Below are positions 16,188-24,184 of a stretch of DNA of 64,000 nt, in pieces (position 1 is the first letter of the stretch; each line of letters opens with the position of its first letter). A program made the translations under genes and the position numbers. The stretch covers positions 692,978 to 756,977 of the forward strand of contig NZ_CP029829.1 of the NCBI RefSeq assembly GCF_003233655.1. The letters run 5' to 3'. The notes beneath the pieces are model-generated. The model saw nothing but the letters and a program-made list of their open reading frames with translations. It searched no databases and had not been told where the DNA came from. Origin of the DNA: Azospirillum ramasamyi (GTDB lineage Bacteria; Pseudomonadota; Alphaproteobacteria; Azospirillales; Azospirillaceae).

Positions 16188-19100
16188 GTGTCCAAGCGTC
16201 TCCGCTATCGCCTTGCCCTGGATCTCGGCACAAACAGCATCGGGTTCTGTCTGCTCGATCTGAACGGGGATGGCAGGCCCTGCGGAGTGCGCCGCATGGG
16301 CGTTCGCATCTTTCCCGATGGCCGGGATCCGAAATCGCAGCAGTCGCTGGCGGCGGATCGGCGTTTGGCGCGGTCTATGCGCCGGCGCCGCGATCGTTAC
16401 CTTCGTCGGCGCAAGGCCCTGATGAACGCCTTGGTCGCCGCCGCCCTGATGCCGGAGACCCGGCAGGCGCGCAAGGCGTTGGAAGCGCTGGATCCCTATG
16501 AGCTGCGCGCCGCGGCGGTCGCCGGTCCGCTGCCGGCACACCAACTCGGCCGCGCCCTGTTCCATCTGAATCAGCGTCGCGGCTTCAAGAGCAACCGCAA
16601 GGCCGCCGGGGATGAGAATGAGGCGGGCAAGGTCAAGAGCGGCATCTCCGCCCTGAAGGCCGAATTGGCGGCCAGCGGTGCCGGCACGCTCGGCCAATGG
16701 CTCGCGGCCCGTCATGCCTCCCGCCAGCCGGTGCGGGCGAGGCTGACCGGCACCGGGGCCAAGGCGGCCTACAGCTTCTATCCGGACCGCGCGCTGGTCC
16801 ATGAGGAATTCCAGGCGATCCGCGCCGCCCAGGCGCCGCATCATCCCTGCGTCACCGCCGAACAGTGGGACCGGATCGAGAGCGTCATCTTCCACCAGCG
16901 TCCGCTGAAGCCGGTGAAGCCGGGCAAATGCACCCTTTATCCTGCGGAGGAGCGGGCGCCATGGGCGCTGCCGATCGCACAGCGCTTCCGCATCCTGCAT
17001 GAACTGCACAATCTCCGCATCGTCCGGCCGGGGCAGGGGGAGGAGGGGCTGTCGCCGGTTGACTTCGACCGCTTCTATGACCGGCTGTGCCGCAAGGGCG
17101 ACCTGACCTTCAAGACGCTGGCCAAGGAGCTGAAGCTTCCCCCCGACGCCCGCATCAACCTGGAGGATGACAAGCGTGACCGGCTGAAGGGCGACGCCAC
17201 CGCCGACGCGCTGTCGGCCGAAAAGGGCAAGCGCCGGCGGATCGGCGCCGCCTGGCATGGCTTCCCGGCCGACCGGCAGCGCGGGATCGTCGGCCGCCTG
17301 ATCGATGCCGAGGATGAGGGGGAACTGGCCGGCTGGCTGGTGGAGGAACTGGGGCTGCCGTGGGAGGTGGCGATCCTGACGGCCGAGCGGCCGGGCCTGC
17401 CGGACGGCTATTGCCGGCTCAGTGAAAAGGCGCTGGAGCAGGTGGTGCCGCTGATGCACGAGGAGCATCTGCCCTATGACGAGGCGGTCCGCGCGCTCGG
17501 CCTGCATCATTCCGACCATCGCCCGGACGATCTGCTCGACGAGCTGCCTTATTACGGCGTCCCGCTGGAGCGCTTCATCGCCTTCGGCACCGGCGAGGCG
17601 GATGACCCGCCGGAACTGCGGATCGGCCGCTTTCCCAACCCTACCGTCCATGTCGCGTTGAACGAGTTGCGGCGGGTGGTGAACCGGATCATCCGGCGCT
17701 GGGGCAAGCCGGAGGAGATCGTGGTGGAGCTGGCCCGCGATCTCAAGCAGAGCCGCGCCGACCGTGACAAGGAACAGCGCGAGCAGGCGCTGAACCAGAA
17801 GAAGAACCGGACGCGGGTCGAGCAGCTTCGCGAATTGGGCATTGAGCCGACCGGCGAGGCGCTGCTGCGGCTGCGGCTGTGGGAGGAACTGCCGCGAATC
17901 GGCAGCGCCCATGTCTGCGTCTATACCGGCCAGCCGATCAGCATGACGCAGCTGCTGCAAGGCGATGTGGACGTCGATCACATCCTGCCCTTCAGCCGGA
18001 CGCTGGCCAACGGCGCCGACAACAAGATCGTCTGCCACCGCCGCGCCAACCGCATCAAGCGCAACCGGACGCCGTGGGAGGCGTTCGGCGTCGTCCCCGC
18101 CGACGGCTATGATTGGTCCGCCATCGCCGAACGCGCCGAGTCGCTTCCCCAGAACAAGCGCTGGCGCTTCCTGCCCAATGCGATGGAGCGATTCGAGAAG
18201 GACCGGGGATTCATCGACCGGCAACTTGTCGAAACCCGGCACCTGTCCAGGGTTGCCCGCGAGTATCTCGGCTGCATCGTGCCGCTGGAGAAGGTGAGGG
18301 CCGCCCCCGGCCGGCTGACGGCGATGCTGCGCGGCCGATGGGGGCTGAACGCCATCCTGTCCGACGCCAATCTGAAAAACCGGTCGGATCATCGCCACCA
18401 TGCCGTCGATGCCGCCGTGCTGGGGGTGATCGACCAGCGGCTGGTGCAGAGGGTGGCCGACGCCGCCAAGCGGGCGGAAGAGAGGGAACTGGAAAAGCTG
18501 TTCGACGGTCTGCCCGACCCGTTCGACGGCTTGCCCGGCCCGTCCTTCCGGGAACAGGTCCAGGACAGGGTGCAGGGGATCATCGTGTCCCACAAGCCCG
18601 AACATGGCTGGCAAGGGCGGATGCACAACGACACCGCCTATGGCCCGGTCGAGCGGCTGCCCGACGGAACCCATCGGGTGGTGACGCGCAAGCCGCTGGG
18701 GTCGCTCGTCGAAAAGGACTTCGGGAACATCCGCGACCGTGCCCTCGCCGCGGCGCTGGAACGCCATGTCGCCGAACAGGCGGCGCAGGGGCGCGGCCTG
18801 GGCGAGGCGCTGTCCTGCTTCACCTGGACGGGCGGAGAGGTGCGCCGCGTCCGCATGCTGGACAAGCTGGGCAGCCCCGTCGCGGTCCGGGACGAGGGTG
18901 GGCGGACCTTCAAGTTCTACAAGGGCGACAGCAACGCCTGGTACGAGATCCTGCGCGACGGGCGCGGGCGTTGGACGGGACGGGTCGTCAGCACCTATGA
19001 GGCCTACCGGCTTCACGCCGAATGGCTGGCCGAGAGGACCGACCGTGGGCGGGACGATGCCGCTTTCCCGGACTGGGCGGCGGGCCGGCTGTGCGCCGGC

Positions 19101-19373
19101 ATCGGCACGCCGCTGTTCCGCCTGTTCAAGGGCGACATGCTGGCCTTCGGAACCGCGCCGAATCGGGAAATCCTGCGGGTGGTCAAGTTCACGGACGGGC
19201 AAATCACCTTCGCCGGCCATCGGGAGGCTGGAAACCTCAAGGCGCGGGATGCCGACAAGGAGGATCCGTTCAAGTACCGCTACTGTTCGCCCGAGGCCTT
19301 GCGCAAGGCGCAGGCGCGGCCGGTGGGGGTGGACCCCGCCGGCTTCGTCCATGACCGCGGGCCGTTGGAGTAG
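16188..19373 (+). CDS. cas9: CRISPR-associated endonuclease Cas9, compact type II-C
   Basis: RNA-guided nuclease of 1061 residues that would cut DNA matching the crRNA with its tracrRNA partner. Domains in order: RuvC-I with D12 (RLALDLGTNSIGFCL); an arginine-rich bridge helix near residues 60-80 (RSMRRRRDRYLRRRKAL); a recognition lobe to about 480; RuvC-II with E514 (EEIVVELARDLKQSR); HNH with H598 (VDVDHILPFSRTL) and N621; RuvC-III with H738 and D741 (HRHHAVDAAVL); then about 300 residues of wedge and PAM-interacting region. All expected catalytic residues are present, so it should be active. Start GTG 16188 is chosen because GGGAGGAA ends 7 bases upstream and the RuvC motif follows at once; ATG 16149 would add 13 residues. 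cas1 starts 3 bp after the stop. No csn2 or cas4 is present, which defines subtype II-C. Confidence 0.97.
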   Translation: MSKRLRYRLALDLGTNSIGFCLLDLNGDGRPCGVRRMGVRIFPDGRDPKSQQSLAADRRLARSMRRRRDRYLRRRKALMNALVAAALMPETRQARKALEALDPYELRAAAVAGPLPAHQLGRALFHLNQRRGFKSNRKAAGDENEAGKVKSGISALKAELAASGAGTLGQWLAARHASRQPVRARLTGTGAKAAYSFYPDRALVHEEFQAIRAAQAPHHPCVTAEQWDRIESVIFHQRPLKPVKPGKCTLYPAEERAPWALPIAQRFRILHELHNLRIVRPGQGEEGLSPVDFDRFYDRLCRKGDLTFKTLAKELKLPPDARINLEDDKRDRLKGDATADALSAEKGKRRRIGAAWHGFPADRQRGIVGRLIDAEDEGELAGWLVEELGLPWEVAILTAERPGLPDGYCRLSEKALEQVVPLMHEEHLPYDEAVRALGLHHSDHRPDDLLDELPYYGVPLERFIAFGTGEADDPPELRIGRFPNPTVHVALNELRRVVNRIIRRWGKPEEIVVELARDLKQSRADRDKEQREQALNQKKNRTRVEQLRELGIEPTGEALLRLRLWEELPRIGSAHVCVYTGQPISMTQLLQGDVDVDHILPFSRTLANGADNKIVCHRRANRIKRNRTPWEAFGVVPADGYDWSAIAERAESLPQNKRWRFLPNAMERFEKDRGFIDRQLVETRHLSRVAREYLGCIVPLEKVRAAPGRLTAMLRGRWGLNAILSDANLKNRSDHRHHAVDAAVLGVIDQRLVQRVADAAKRAEERELEKLFDGLPDPFDGLPGPSFREQVQDRVQGIIVSHKPEHGWQGRMHNDTAYGPVERLPDGTHRVVTRKPLGSLVEKDFGNIRDRALAAALERHVAEQAAQGRGLGEALSCFTWTGGEVRRVRMLDKLGSPVAVRDEGGRTFKFYKGDSNAWYEILRDGRGRWTGRVVSTYEAYRLHAEWLAERTDRGRDDAAFPDWAAGRLCAGIGTPLFRLFKGDMLAFGTAPNREILRVVKFTDGQITFAGHREAGNLKARDADKEDPFKYRYCSPEALRKAQARPVGVDPAGFVHDRGPLE

Positions 19374-19376
19374 GTC

Positions 19377-20360
19377 ATGGCGAGCGCCGCCGGAATCGTG
19401 GTGGAGGTGGCCGAGGACGGACGGCATCTGTCGCTCGACCGTGGTTTCATGGTGGTGTCGGAAAAGGGGCGCGAGCTTGGCCGCGTCCCTCTCGACGACA
19501 TGGCGGTGCTGATCGCCACCGCCCATGGGTTGACCTATTCCAACAATCTGCTGCTGGCCCTGCTGGAACGGGATTGTTCGGTCATCCTGTGCGGGCGGAA
19601 TTTCACCCCGGCAGCCATCCTTTGGCCGCTGGACGGCCATCACATCCAGGCCCAGCGCATGCGGGCGCAGGCGGACATCACCGATGCCTTCAAGCGCCGG
19701 CTGTGGCAGGCCATCGCCCGTGCGAAGGTCCGCAATCAGGGGGCGATCCTCCAGGCGCTCGGCCATTCCGCCGGCGCGTTCGAGGAACTGGCCCGAAAGA
19801 TGCGGACCGGCGACCCGGAGAACATCGAGGCGCAGGCGGCGCGGCGCTACTGGCCCCTGCTGTTCGGGCCGGATTTTCGGCGCGATGCCGAGGAACCGGG
19901 TATCAATGGGCTGTTGAACTATGGCTATGCCGTGCTGCGCGGCGGTACAGCGCGGGCGACTGCTGCCGCCGGACTGCATCCGAGCCTTGGGCTGAAGCAT
20001 TCCAACCGCTCCAACCCCATGTGTCTGGTCGACGATCTGCTGGAGCCGTTCCGGCCCATGGTGGATATCGCCGTCCACCGTATGGTCTCGGATGGGCTTC
20101 TGGAGGTCGATCGCGAGACGAAGCGGATCCTGGCCGGGCTGCTGGTGCAGGACTTGCGGACGGATGCCGGGGTGACGCCGCTTTCCACCTGCCTGTTTCG
20201 GCTGGCGACATCGCTCGCACAGGTTCTTTCCGGCGAACGCCAGGTTCTCGACCTTCCGCTGTCGCCGCTTCCCCTCGAAATAATTCGTGGTCCGTCAGCC
20301 AAGGAGGGCGCGCATGTCACTCAGCGCGTATCGGCTCATGTGGATGATGGTGATGTTTGA
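19377..20360 (+). CDS. cas1: CRISPR integrase Cas1
   Basis: Cas1 with Cas2 inserts new spacers into the array. The 327-residue protein has an N-terminal beta domain (LDRGFMVVSEKGRELGRVPLDDMAVL) and the helical catalytic domain with the metal ligands E151 (NIEAQAARRYWPLLFG), H208 (GLKHSNRSNPMCLVDDLL) and E223 (LLEPFRPMVD). The motif GINGLLNYGYAVLRG is also diagnostic. Its C-terminus overlaps the cas2 start by 47 bp, so the two are likely translated together. Length is slightly above the usual 300, because of the overlapped tail. Confidence 0.96.
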   Translation: MASAAGIVVEVAEDGRHLSLDRGFMVVSEKGRELGRVPLDDMAVLIATAHGLTYSNNLLLALLERDCSVILCGRNFTPAAILWPLDGHHIQAQRMRAQADITDAFKRRLWQAIARAKVRNQGAILQALGHSAGAFEELARKMRTGDPENIEAQAARRYWPLLFGPDFRRDAEEPGINGLLNYGYAVLRGGTARATAAAGLHPSLGLKHSNRSNPMCLVDDLLEPFRPMVDIAVHRMVSDGLLEVDRETKRILAGLLVQDLRTDAGVTPLSTCLFRLATSLAQVLSGERQVLDLPLSPLPLEIIRGPSAKEGAHVTQRVSAHVDDGDV

Positions 20361-20643
20361 CCTGCCGACCGTCACCAAAGCCGATCAGAAAGCGGCGACT
20401 CGGTTCCGTAATTTTCTGTTGGATGAGGGCTTCGAGATGTCGCAATTCAGCGTCTACATGCGCTTCTGCGCCGGCGCTCCGCAGGTCGAGGCGCGAATCG
20501 GACGGATCAGGTCCAACCTGCCGAAGCGGGGAAAGGTGCAGATCCTGACCTTCACCGACCGTCAGTATCAGACGATGGTGTGCTTCGACACGCGCACGAA
20601 ACAAGAACCTGCCGCAAAATATGAACAGTTCAAGCTGTTTTGA
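20314..20643 (+). CDS. cas2: CRISPR-associated protein Cas2
   Basis: The 109-residue protein has the ferredoxin-like Cas2 fold, with the conserved aspartate in MWMMVMFDLPTVTKADQKAA and the second half GFEMSQFSVYMRFC and RGKVQILTFTDRQY. It scaffolds the Cas1 integrase. ATG 20314 is chosen for its excellent AAGGAGG 6 bases upstream, which lies inside cas1. The first CRISPR repeat begins 74 bp after the stop. Confidence 0.96.
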   Translation: MSLSAYRLMWMMVMFDLPTVTKADQKAATRFRNFLLDEGFEMSQFSVYMRFCAGAPQVEARIGRIRSNLPKRGKVQILTFTDRQYQTMVCFDTRTKQEPAAKYEQFKLF

Positions 20644-20717
20644 CGGGCGTTCCGTGGAGGGTTTTCAGAAAAGAAACCCAGATAACCTTTTTGTTTCAGT
20701 GAGTTACCTGGGATCCT

Positions 20718-21609
20718 ATTGTAGCCGCTGGGGGATCGGGGTCCAGCCGCAACACTACAATGCGCTGGGCCGCACCGAAGGGCATTGTAGCCGCTGGGGG
20801 ATCGGGGTCCAGCCGCAACGGTCCACCAGTTCCACACGTTGTGTTCCGGATTGTAGCCGCTGGGGGATCGGGGTCCAGCCGCAACACATCCATGCGATGG
20901 TGGTGCCGCTGGACAATTGTAGCCGCTGGGGGATCGGGGTCCAGCCGCAACTGGAGACAGACAGATGACCGACAAGATTTCATTGTAGCCGCTGGGGGAT
21001 CGGGGTCCAGCCGCAACGACGACGCTCGACACGCTGAACGAACTTGCATTGTAGCCGCTGGGGGATCGGGGTCCAGCCGCAACTGGACGGGCATGGTGTC
21101 GATGCGTTCGGCATTGTAGCCGCTGGGGGATCGGGGTCCAGCCGCAACCTCACGCATGGCAAATCATGAACAAAACCAATTGTAGCCGCTGGGGGATCGG
21201 GGTCCAGCCGCAACCGCCGGCCGAGCGGCCCGCGTCATGGGCGAATTGTAGCCGCTGGGGGATCGGGGTCCAGCCGCAACTCATGGAAGTCATTGCCGTT
21301 GTGGACCGGGATTGTAGCCGCTGGGGGATCGGGGTCCAGCCGCAACTCTGGCTTGATCGACTTGGACCGGCGCTTAATTGTAGCCGCTGGGGGATCGGGG
21401 TCCAGCCGCAACCATGATGAGAAGCAGGTACGCGCCGTGCAGATTGTAGCCGCTGGGGGATCGGGGTCCAGCCGCAACGTCCACCACGTCCGGTCTCGTG
21501 ATGGCCCCATTGTAGCCGCTGGGGGATCGGGGTCCAGCCGCAACACCGTGGTGCTCAAGGTGCGGGCGTCGGGTATTGTAGCCGCTGGGGGATCGGGGTC
21601 CATCTCAAC
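20718..21609 (-). CRISPR. Type II-C CRISPR array: 14 repeats of 36 bp, 13 spacers
   Basis: Repeats start at 20718, 20784, 20850, 20916, 20982, 21048, 21113, 21179, 21245, 21311, 21377, 21443, 21509 and 21575. The first 13 are identical; the last (21575-21609) is degenerate over its final bases. Twelve spacers are 30 nt and one (21084-21112) is 29 nt. In crRNA orientation (minus strand, set by the anti-repeat match and by similarity to the Neisseria repeat, GTTG...CTACAAT) the repeat starts GTTGCGGCTGGACC and ends CAGCGGCTACAAT. TGGACC and TACAAT lie 16 bases apart within each repeat, resembling an internal promoter. Transcription thus runs towards cas2. Spacer targets cannot be told from here; all spacers differ from each other. 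Confidence 0.98.
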
Positions 21610-21691
21610 TTCAGCTTCTCGTGTGTTGTCCAGGCCAGAGGAGCTTCTTCGCCACATGGCGTCGAGCGACGCCAACGGCGGACCGCGCCAC

Positions 21692-21717
21692 ATTGTAGCG
21701 GCGGGGCAGGGGGGCTG
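21692..21717 (-). repeat. Decayed CRISPR repeat remnant beyond the array
   Basis: The plus strand reads ATTGTAGCGGCGGGGCAGGG here, matching the first eight bases of the repeat (ATTGTAGC) and then resembling its G-rich middle. It lies 82 bp beyond the last repeat. In crRNA orientation it keeps the CTACAAT end, so it looks like an older repeat that has lost the rest. Confidence 0.55.
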
Positions 21718-21748
21718 AAAGAAGCATTGGAAACAGTGATTTTTGTGT

Positions 21749-21777
21749 TTGCGTCTCCGAATGCCTTGGGCTATGTT
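21749..21777 (+). promoter_or_regulatory. Sigma-70 promoter of tRNA-Arg
   Basis: TTGCGT, 17 bases, TATGTT, placing the start near 21784, about 11 bases before the tRNA. Same architecture as the tRNA-Pro promoter at 15549. Confidence 0.6.
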
Positions 21778-21794
21778 GCGCCTCCACCAGCGAT

Positions 21795-21871
<77 letters not shown>

Positions 21872-21878
21872 TTGATTT

Positions 21879-21919
21879 GCGTTAGAGCGTTGATTTAGCA
21901 GTTAAATCCGCTCTAACGC
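21879..21919 (+). terminator. Long hairpin after tRNA-Arg
   Basis: GCGTTAGAGCG (21879-21889) and CGCTCTAACGC (21909-21919) are exact complements; inside them GATTTA and TAAATC pair as well, giving a 17-bp stem with a TT bulge. Only GTTTC follows, so it is either the tRNA terminator or an intergenic palindromic repeat. Confidence 0.6.
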
Positions 21920-22287
21920 GTTTCTCCCCACTTCTGATTTCTCCATATTTCCGTGGCTGCCGGCAGACGATAGCGCATGTCGTTCAATCGTCGGTTCACG
22001 ATCCACGATTTGCCGCCCGACGTGATGTGGCGATCGCAGATACCTCCTCGCGATTGTCCAATCCCAAACCGGATAATTCACCAGAGCTGAAGCTCGGGCG
22101 GCCGCCTCTTCTCCGACCCCGGTGTTCCGCTGCTGGCGGAGATGATCCGCTTTCATTGCCTGCTGTTCGCCGCCGGTCATGCCGATGCCGACGGCTGTGA
22201 CGCCCTGCACGGCGACCCCGCCTTCAGGAAAACCGGGGCGGTTCAGCCGACCAGTGGAGGCGGTATGGAGTGCCATTGGGCAGATGC

Positions 22288-22348
22288 ATTGCGCGCAATT
22301 CGATCGCGCATAACAAAAATCATTGCGCACAATCAAATTGCGTGCGAT
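22288..22348. promoter_or_regulatory. Candidate OhrR operators upstream of ohr
   Basis: Between 21920 and 22445 no gene is supported; the readable content is three related 12-mers: ATTGCGCGCAAT (22288-22299, a perfect palindrome), ATTGCGCACAAT (22322-22333) and ATTGCGTGCGAT (22337-22348). A similar TTGCGCGCGAT lies at 22937-22947 ahead of ohrR. Shared motifs before a repressor gene and its usual target suggest binding sites; this is inference. Confidence 0.5.
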
Positions 22349-22401
22349 GTTCTTCCCACGAGATCAGCGGCGGGGTTCCTCCCGCCGACGGCCAACCAAG
22401 C

Positions 22402-22431
22402 CCCGACATCCAATGTCCCGACATCCAATGT
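22402..22431 (+). repeat. Exact 15-bp tandem duplication before the ohr ribosome binding site
   Basis: CCCGACATCCAATGT occurs twice in immediate succession (22402-22416 and 22417-22431), directly followed by AAGGAG and the ohr start. Confidence 0.9.
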
Positions 22432-22445
22432 AAGGAGAACGCACC

Positions 22446-22865
22446 ATGAAGACCCTGTATTCGACGAAGGTTTCCGCCACCGGTGGCCGCGACGGCAAGG
22501 CCGTCAGCGAGGACGGACTGCTGTCGGTCGCGCTGGCCGCGCCGAAGGAATTGGGCGGGCAGGGCGGGGCCACCAATCCCGAGCAGCTGTTCGCCGCCGG
22601 CTATTCGGCCTGCTTCATCGGCGCCATCAAGTTCGTCGGAAACCGCGACAAGATCGCCGTTCCGGCCGATCTGTCGGTGACCGCCACGGTCGGCATCGGC
22701 GCCCGCGACGACGGCGAGGGTTTCGGCCTGACGGTGGATTTCGTCGTGTCGCTGCCGGGCATGGACAAGGCCGCCGCCGAGGATCTGCTGGCCCGCGCCC
22801 ACAAGGTCTGCCCCTACAGCCATGCCACCAAGGGCAACATCCCGGTCACCACGACGCTTGCCTGA
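22446..22865 (+). CDS. ohr: Organic hydroperoxide resistance protein Ohr
   Basis: Ohr is a thiol peroxidase that reduces organic and lipid hydroperoxides. The 139-residue protein has both redox cysteines in their family context: AAGYSACFIGAIKFV (peroxidatic) and LLARAHKVCPYSHATKGNI (resolving). The N-terminal MKTLYSTKVSATGGRDGKA is typical. A strong AAGGAG precedes the ATG. It is followed 154 bp later by an OhrR-type repressor on the same strand. Confidence 0.97.
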   Translation: MKTLYSTKVSATGGRDGKAVSEDGLLSVALAAPKELGGQGGATNPEQLFAAGYSACFIGAIKFVGNRDKIAVPADLSVTATVGIGARDDGEGFGLTVDFVVSLPGMDKAAAEDLLARAHKVCPYSHATKGNIPVTTTLA

Positions 22866-23019
22866 GGCGCGTGCAAGGTTCTTTGATAGGGTGATTGCCT
22901 GAGGCGGACCGCCTTCAGGATTGCGCCGCCGGGCTGTTGCGCGCGATTGTGCCGAACGCATGATCGTCCGGCGCGCCACCGCCCGGCGGCGCGCGCCGTT
23001 TCGAAGGTTCCGCATAGCC

Positions 23020-23475
23020 ATGACTGCCGACAGGAACGATCCGCTTCTGCTCTCCAACCAGGCCTGCTTCGCCCTGTATTCGGCGAATCTGGCGATGACC
23101 CGCATCTATCGTCCGCTGCTGGAGGCGCTCGGCCTGACCTACCCGCAATATCTGGCGATGCTGCTGCTGTGGGAGGAGGACGGACGGTCGATGAAGGCGC
23201 TGGGCGAAAGGCTGGGGCTGGACAGCGGCACGCTGACCCCGCTGCTGAAGCGGTTGGAAGGGCAGGGGCTGGTCAGCCGCGCCCGCGACCCGCAGGATGA
23301 ACGGCTGGTCCGCATCCGCCTGACACCCGAAGGCGCCGCGTTGCGCGACAAGGCCGAATGCCTGCCGACCCACATCGCCGCTGCCGCCGGCTGCTCGGTG
23401 GAGGAGTTGGCATCCCTGCGCGACGCGCTGCTGAAGCTGCGCGACGACCTGAACCGCGCCGCCGATCGGGGCTGA
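23020..23475 (+). CDS. ohrR: OhrR-type MarR-family repressor
   Basis: A 151-residue winged-helix dimeric repressor, expected to release ohr when its cysteine is oxidised. The sensor cysteine is C16 in LLLSNQACFALYSANLAMTR, followed by the typical LLEALGLTYPQYLAMLLLWE. The DNA-binding wing reads LDSGTLTPLLKRLEGQGLV and RDPQDERLVRIRLT. C114 and C125 offer partners for the two-cysteine mechanism. ATG 23020 matches the family length; the longer frame upstream is arginine-rich non-family sequence. Candidate operators are shared with ohr. Confidence 0.94.
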   Translation: MTADRNDPLLLSNQACFALYSANLAMTRIYRPLLEALGLTYPQYLAMLLLWEEDGRSMKALGERLGLDSGTLTPLLKRLEGQGLVSRARDPQDERLVRIRLTPEGAALRDKAECLPTHIAAAAGCSVEELASLRDALLKLRDDLNRAADRG

Positions 23476-23572
23476 ACCGAACCGGACCGAACCGGACCGG
23501 ACCGGCGCTGTTGAAAGGGCTGGAAATCGGCGGCCGGACGGCCTTTCCTGTCCTGCCGCCCCCGGAAGCAAG

Positions 23573-24184
23573 GTGCCTGCCGTGACGCCCAATTTCATCG
23601 ACGACCGTCTCCGCATCCGCGCGGCCGATGCCGACGACGCGCCGGACCTCGCCCGGCTGATCGACATTGCCGGCGGCGGGGTCTACGGCTTTCTGCTGGA
23701 CGGGCTGGTGCCGGGGCTGACGGCGGCGGAAATGCTGATGCCGGGCCTTGCCGGGCGCAGCGGTTCGCTGTCCCATCGGCAGAGCGGGGTCGCCGAACTG
23801 GACGGGCGGGTCGTCGGCATCGCCCACGGCTATCCCACCGACTGGATCCGGACGGAGGATTACAGCGGTCTGCCGCCCGACCGCGTCGCCCATATGGCCG
23901 CATTCTCCGAAACGCTGGACGGGGGCAGCTATTTCCTGTCGGCCCTGGCGGTCGATCCGGCGCAGCGGCGCCACGGCATCGCCGGACGGCTGCTGGGCTG
24001 GTTCTATGAACGGGCGCGGACCGGCGGGTTCGACCGCGTCACCCTGCATGTCTGGGCCGACAACGACCCGGCCCGCCGCCTTTATGCCGGCGAAGGGTTC
24101 GAGGAGATCGGCCACGCCGACATCCCCTGGCACCCCCGCCTGCCGCACCAGGGCGGCAGCATCCTGATGCGGCGCTATCTCTGA
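23573..24184 (+). CDS. GNAT-family N-acetyltransferase
   Basis: The 203-residue protein has an acetyl-CoA binding core LSALAVDPAQRRHGIAGRLL (the Q-R-R-H-G-I-A pyrophosphate loop), followed by VTLHVWADNDPARRLYAGEGFEEIGHADIP, the classical C-terminal GNAT strand and helix. The N-terminal part (RIRAADADDAPDLARLIDIAGGGVYGFLLDGL) is also family-like. Start is GTG 23573 or GTG 23582. Substrate unknown; the neighbours (ohrR and a hydrolase on the other strand) give no clue. Confidence 0.85.
   Translation: MPAVTPNFIDDRLRIRAADADDAPDLARLIDIAGGGVYGFLLDGLVPGLTAAEMLMPGLAGRSGSLSHRQSGVAELDGRVVGIAHGYPTDWIRTEDYSGLPPDRVAHMAAFSETLDGGSYFLSALAVDPAQRRHGIAGRLLGWFYERARTGGFDRVTLHVWADNDPARRLYAGEGFEEIGHADIPWHPRLPHQGGSILMRRYL

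Noticed and set aside
16071-20078. Minus-strand open frame of 1335 codons opposite cas9 and cas1
   Set aside because: It is the antisense shadow of cas9/cas1 in GC-rich DNA; the composition is low-complexity (HRLAGG-type), no family motif appears, and the plus-strand genes have all catalytic residues.
20754-20783. TACAATG inside the first spacer on the plus strand
   Set aside because: It resembles the repeat end but is in the opposite orientation and surrounded by unrelated bases; chance is the simplest explanation.
20568-21718. Several frames with repeating CSRWGIGVQPQ, AAGGSGSSRN or LRLDPDPPAATM units
   Set aside because: They are translations of the CRISPR repeats in different frames, not repeat proteins.
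21902-22336. 144-codon minus-strand frame between tRNA-Arg and ohr
   Set aside because: No ribosome site, no recognisable domain, and it covers the likely ohr operator region.
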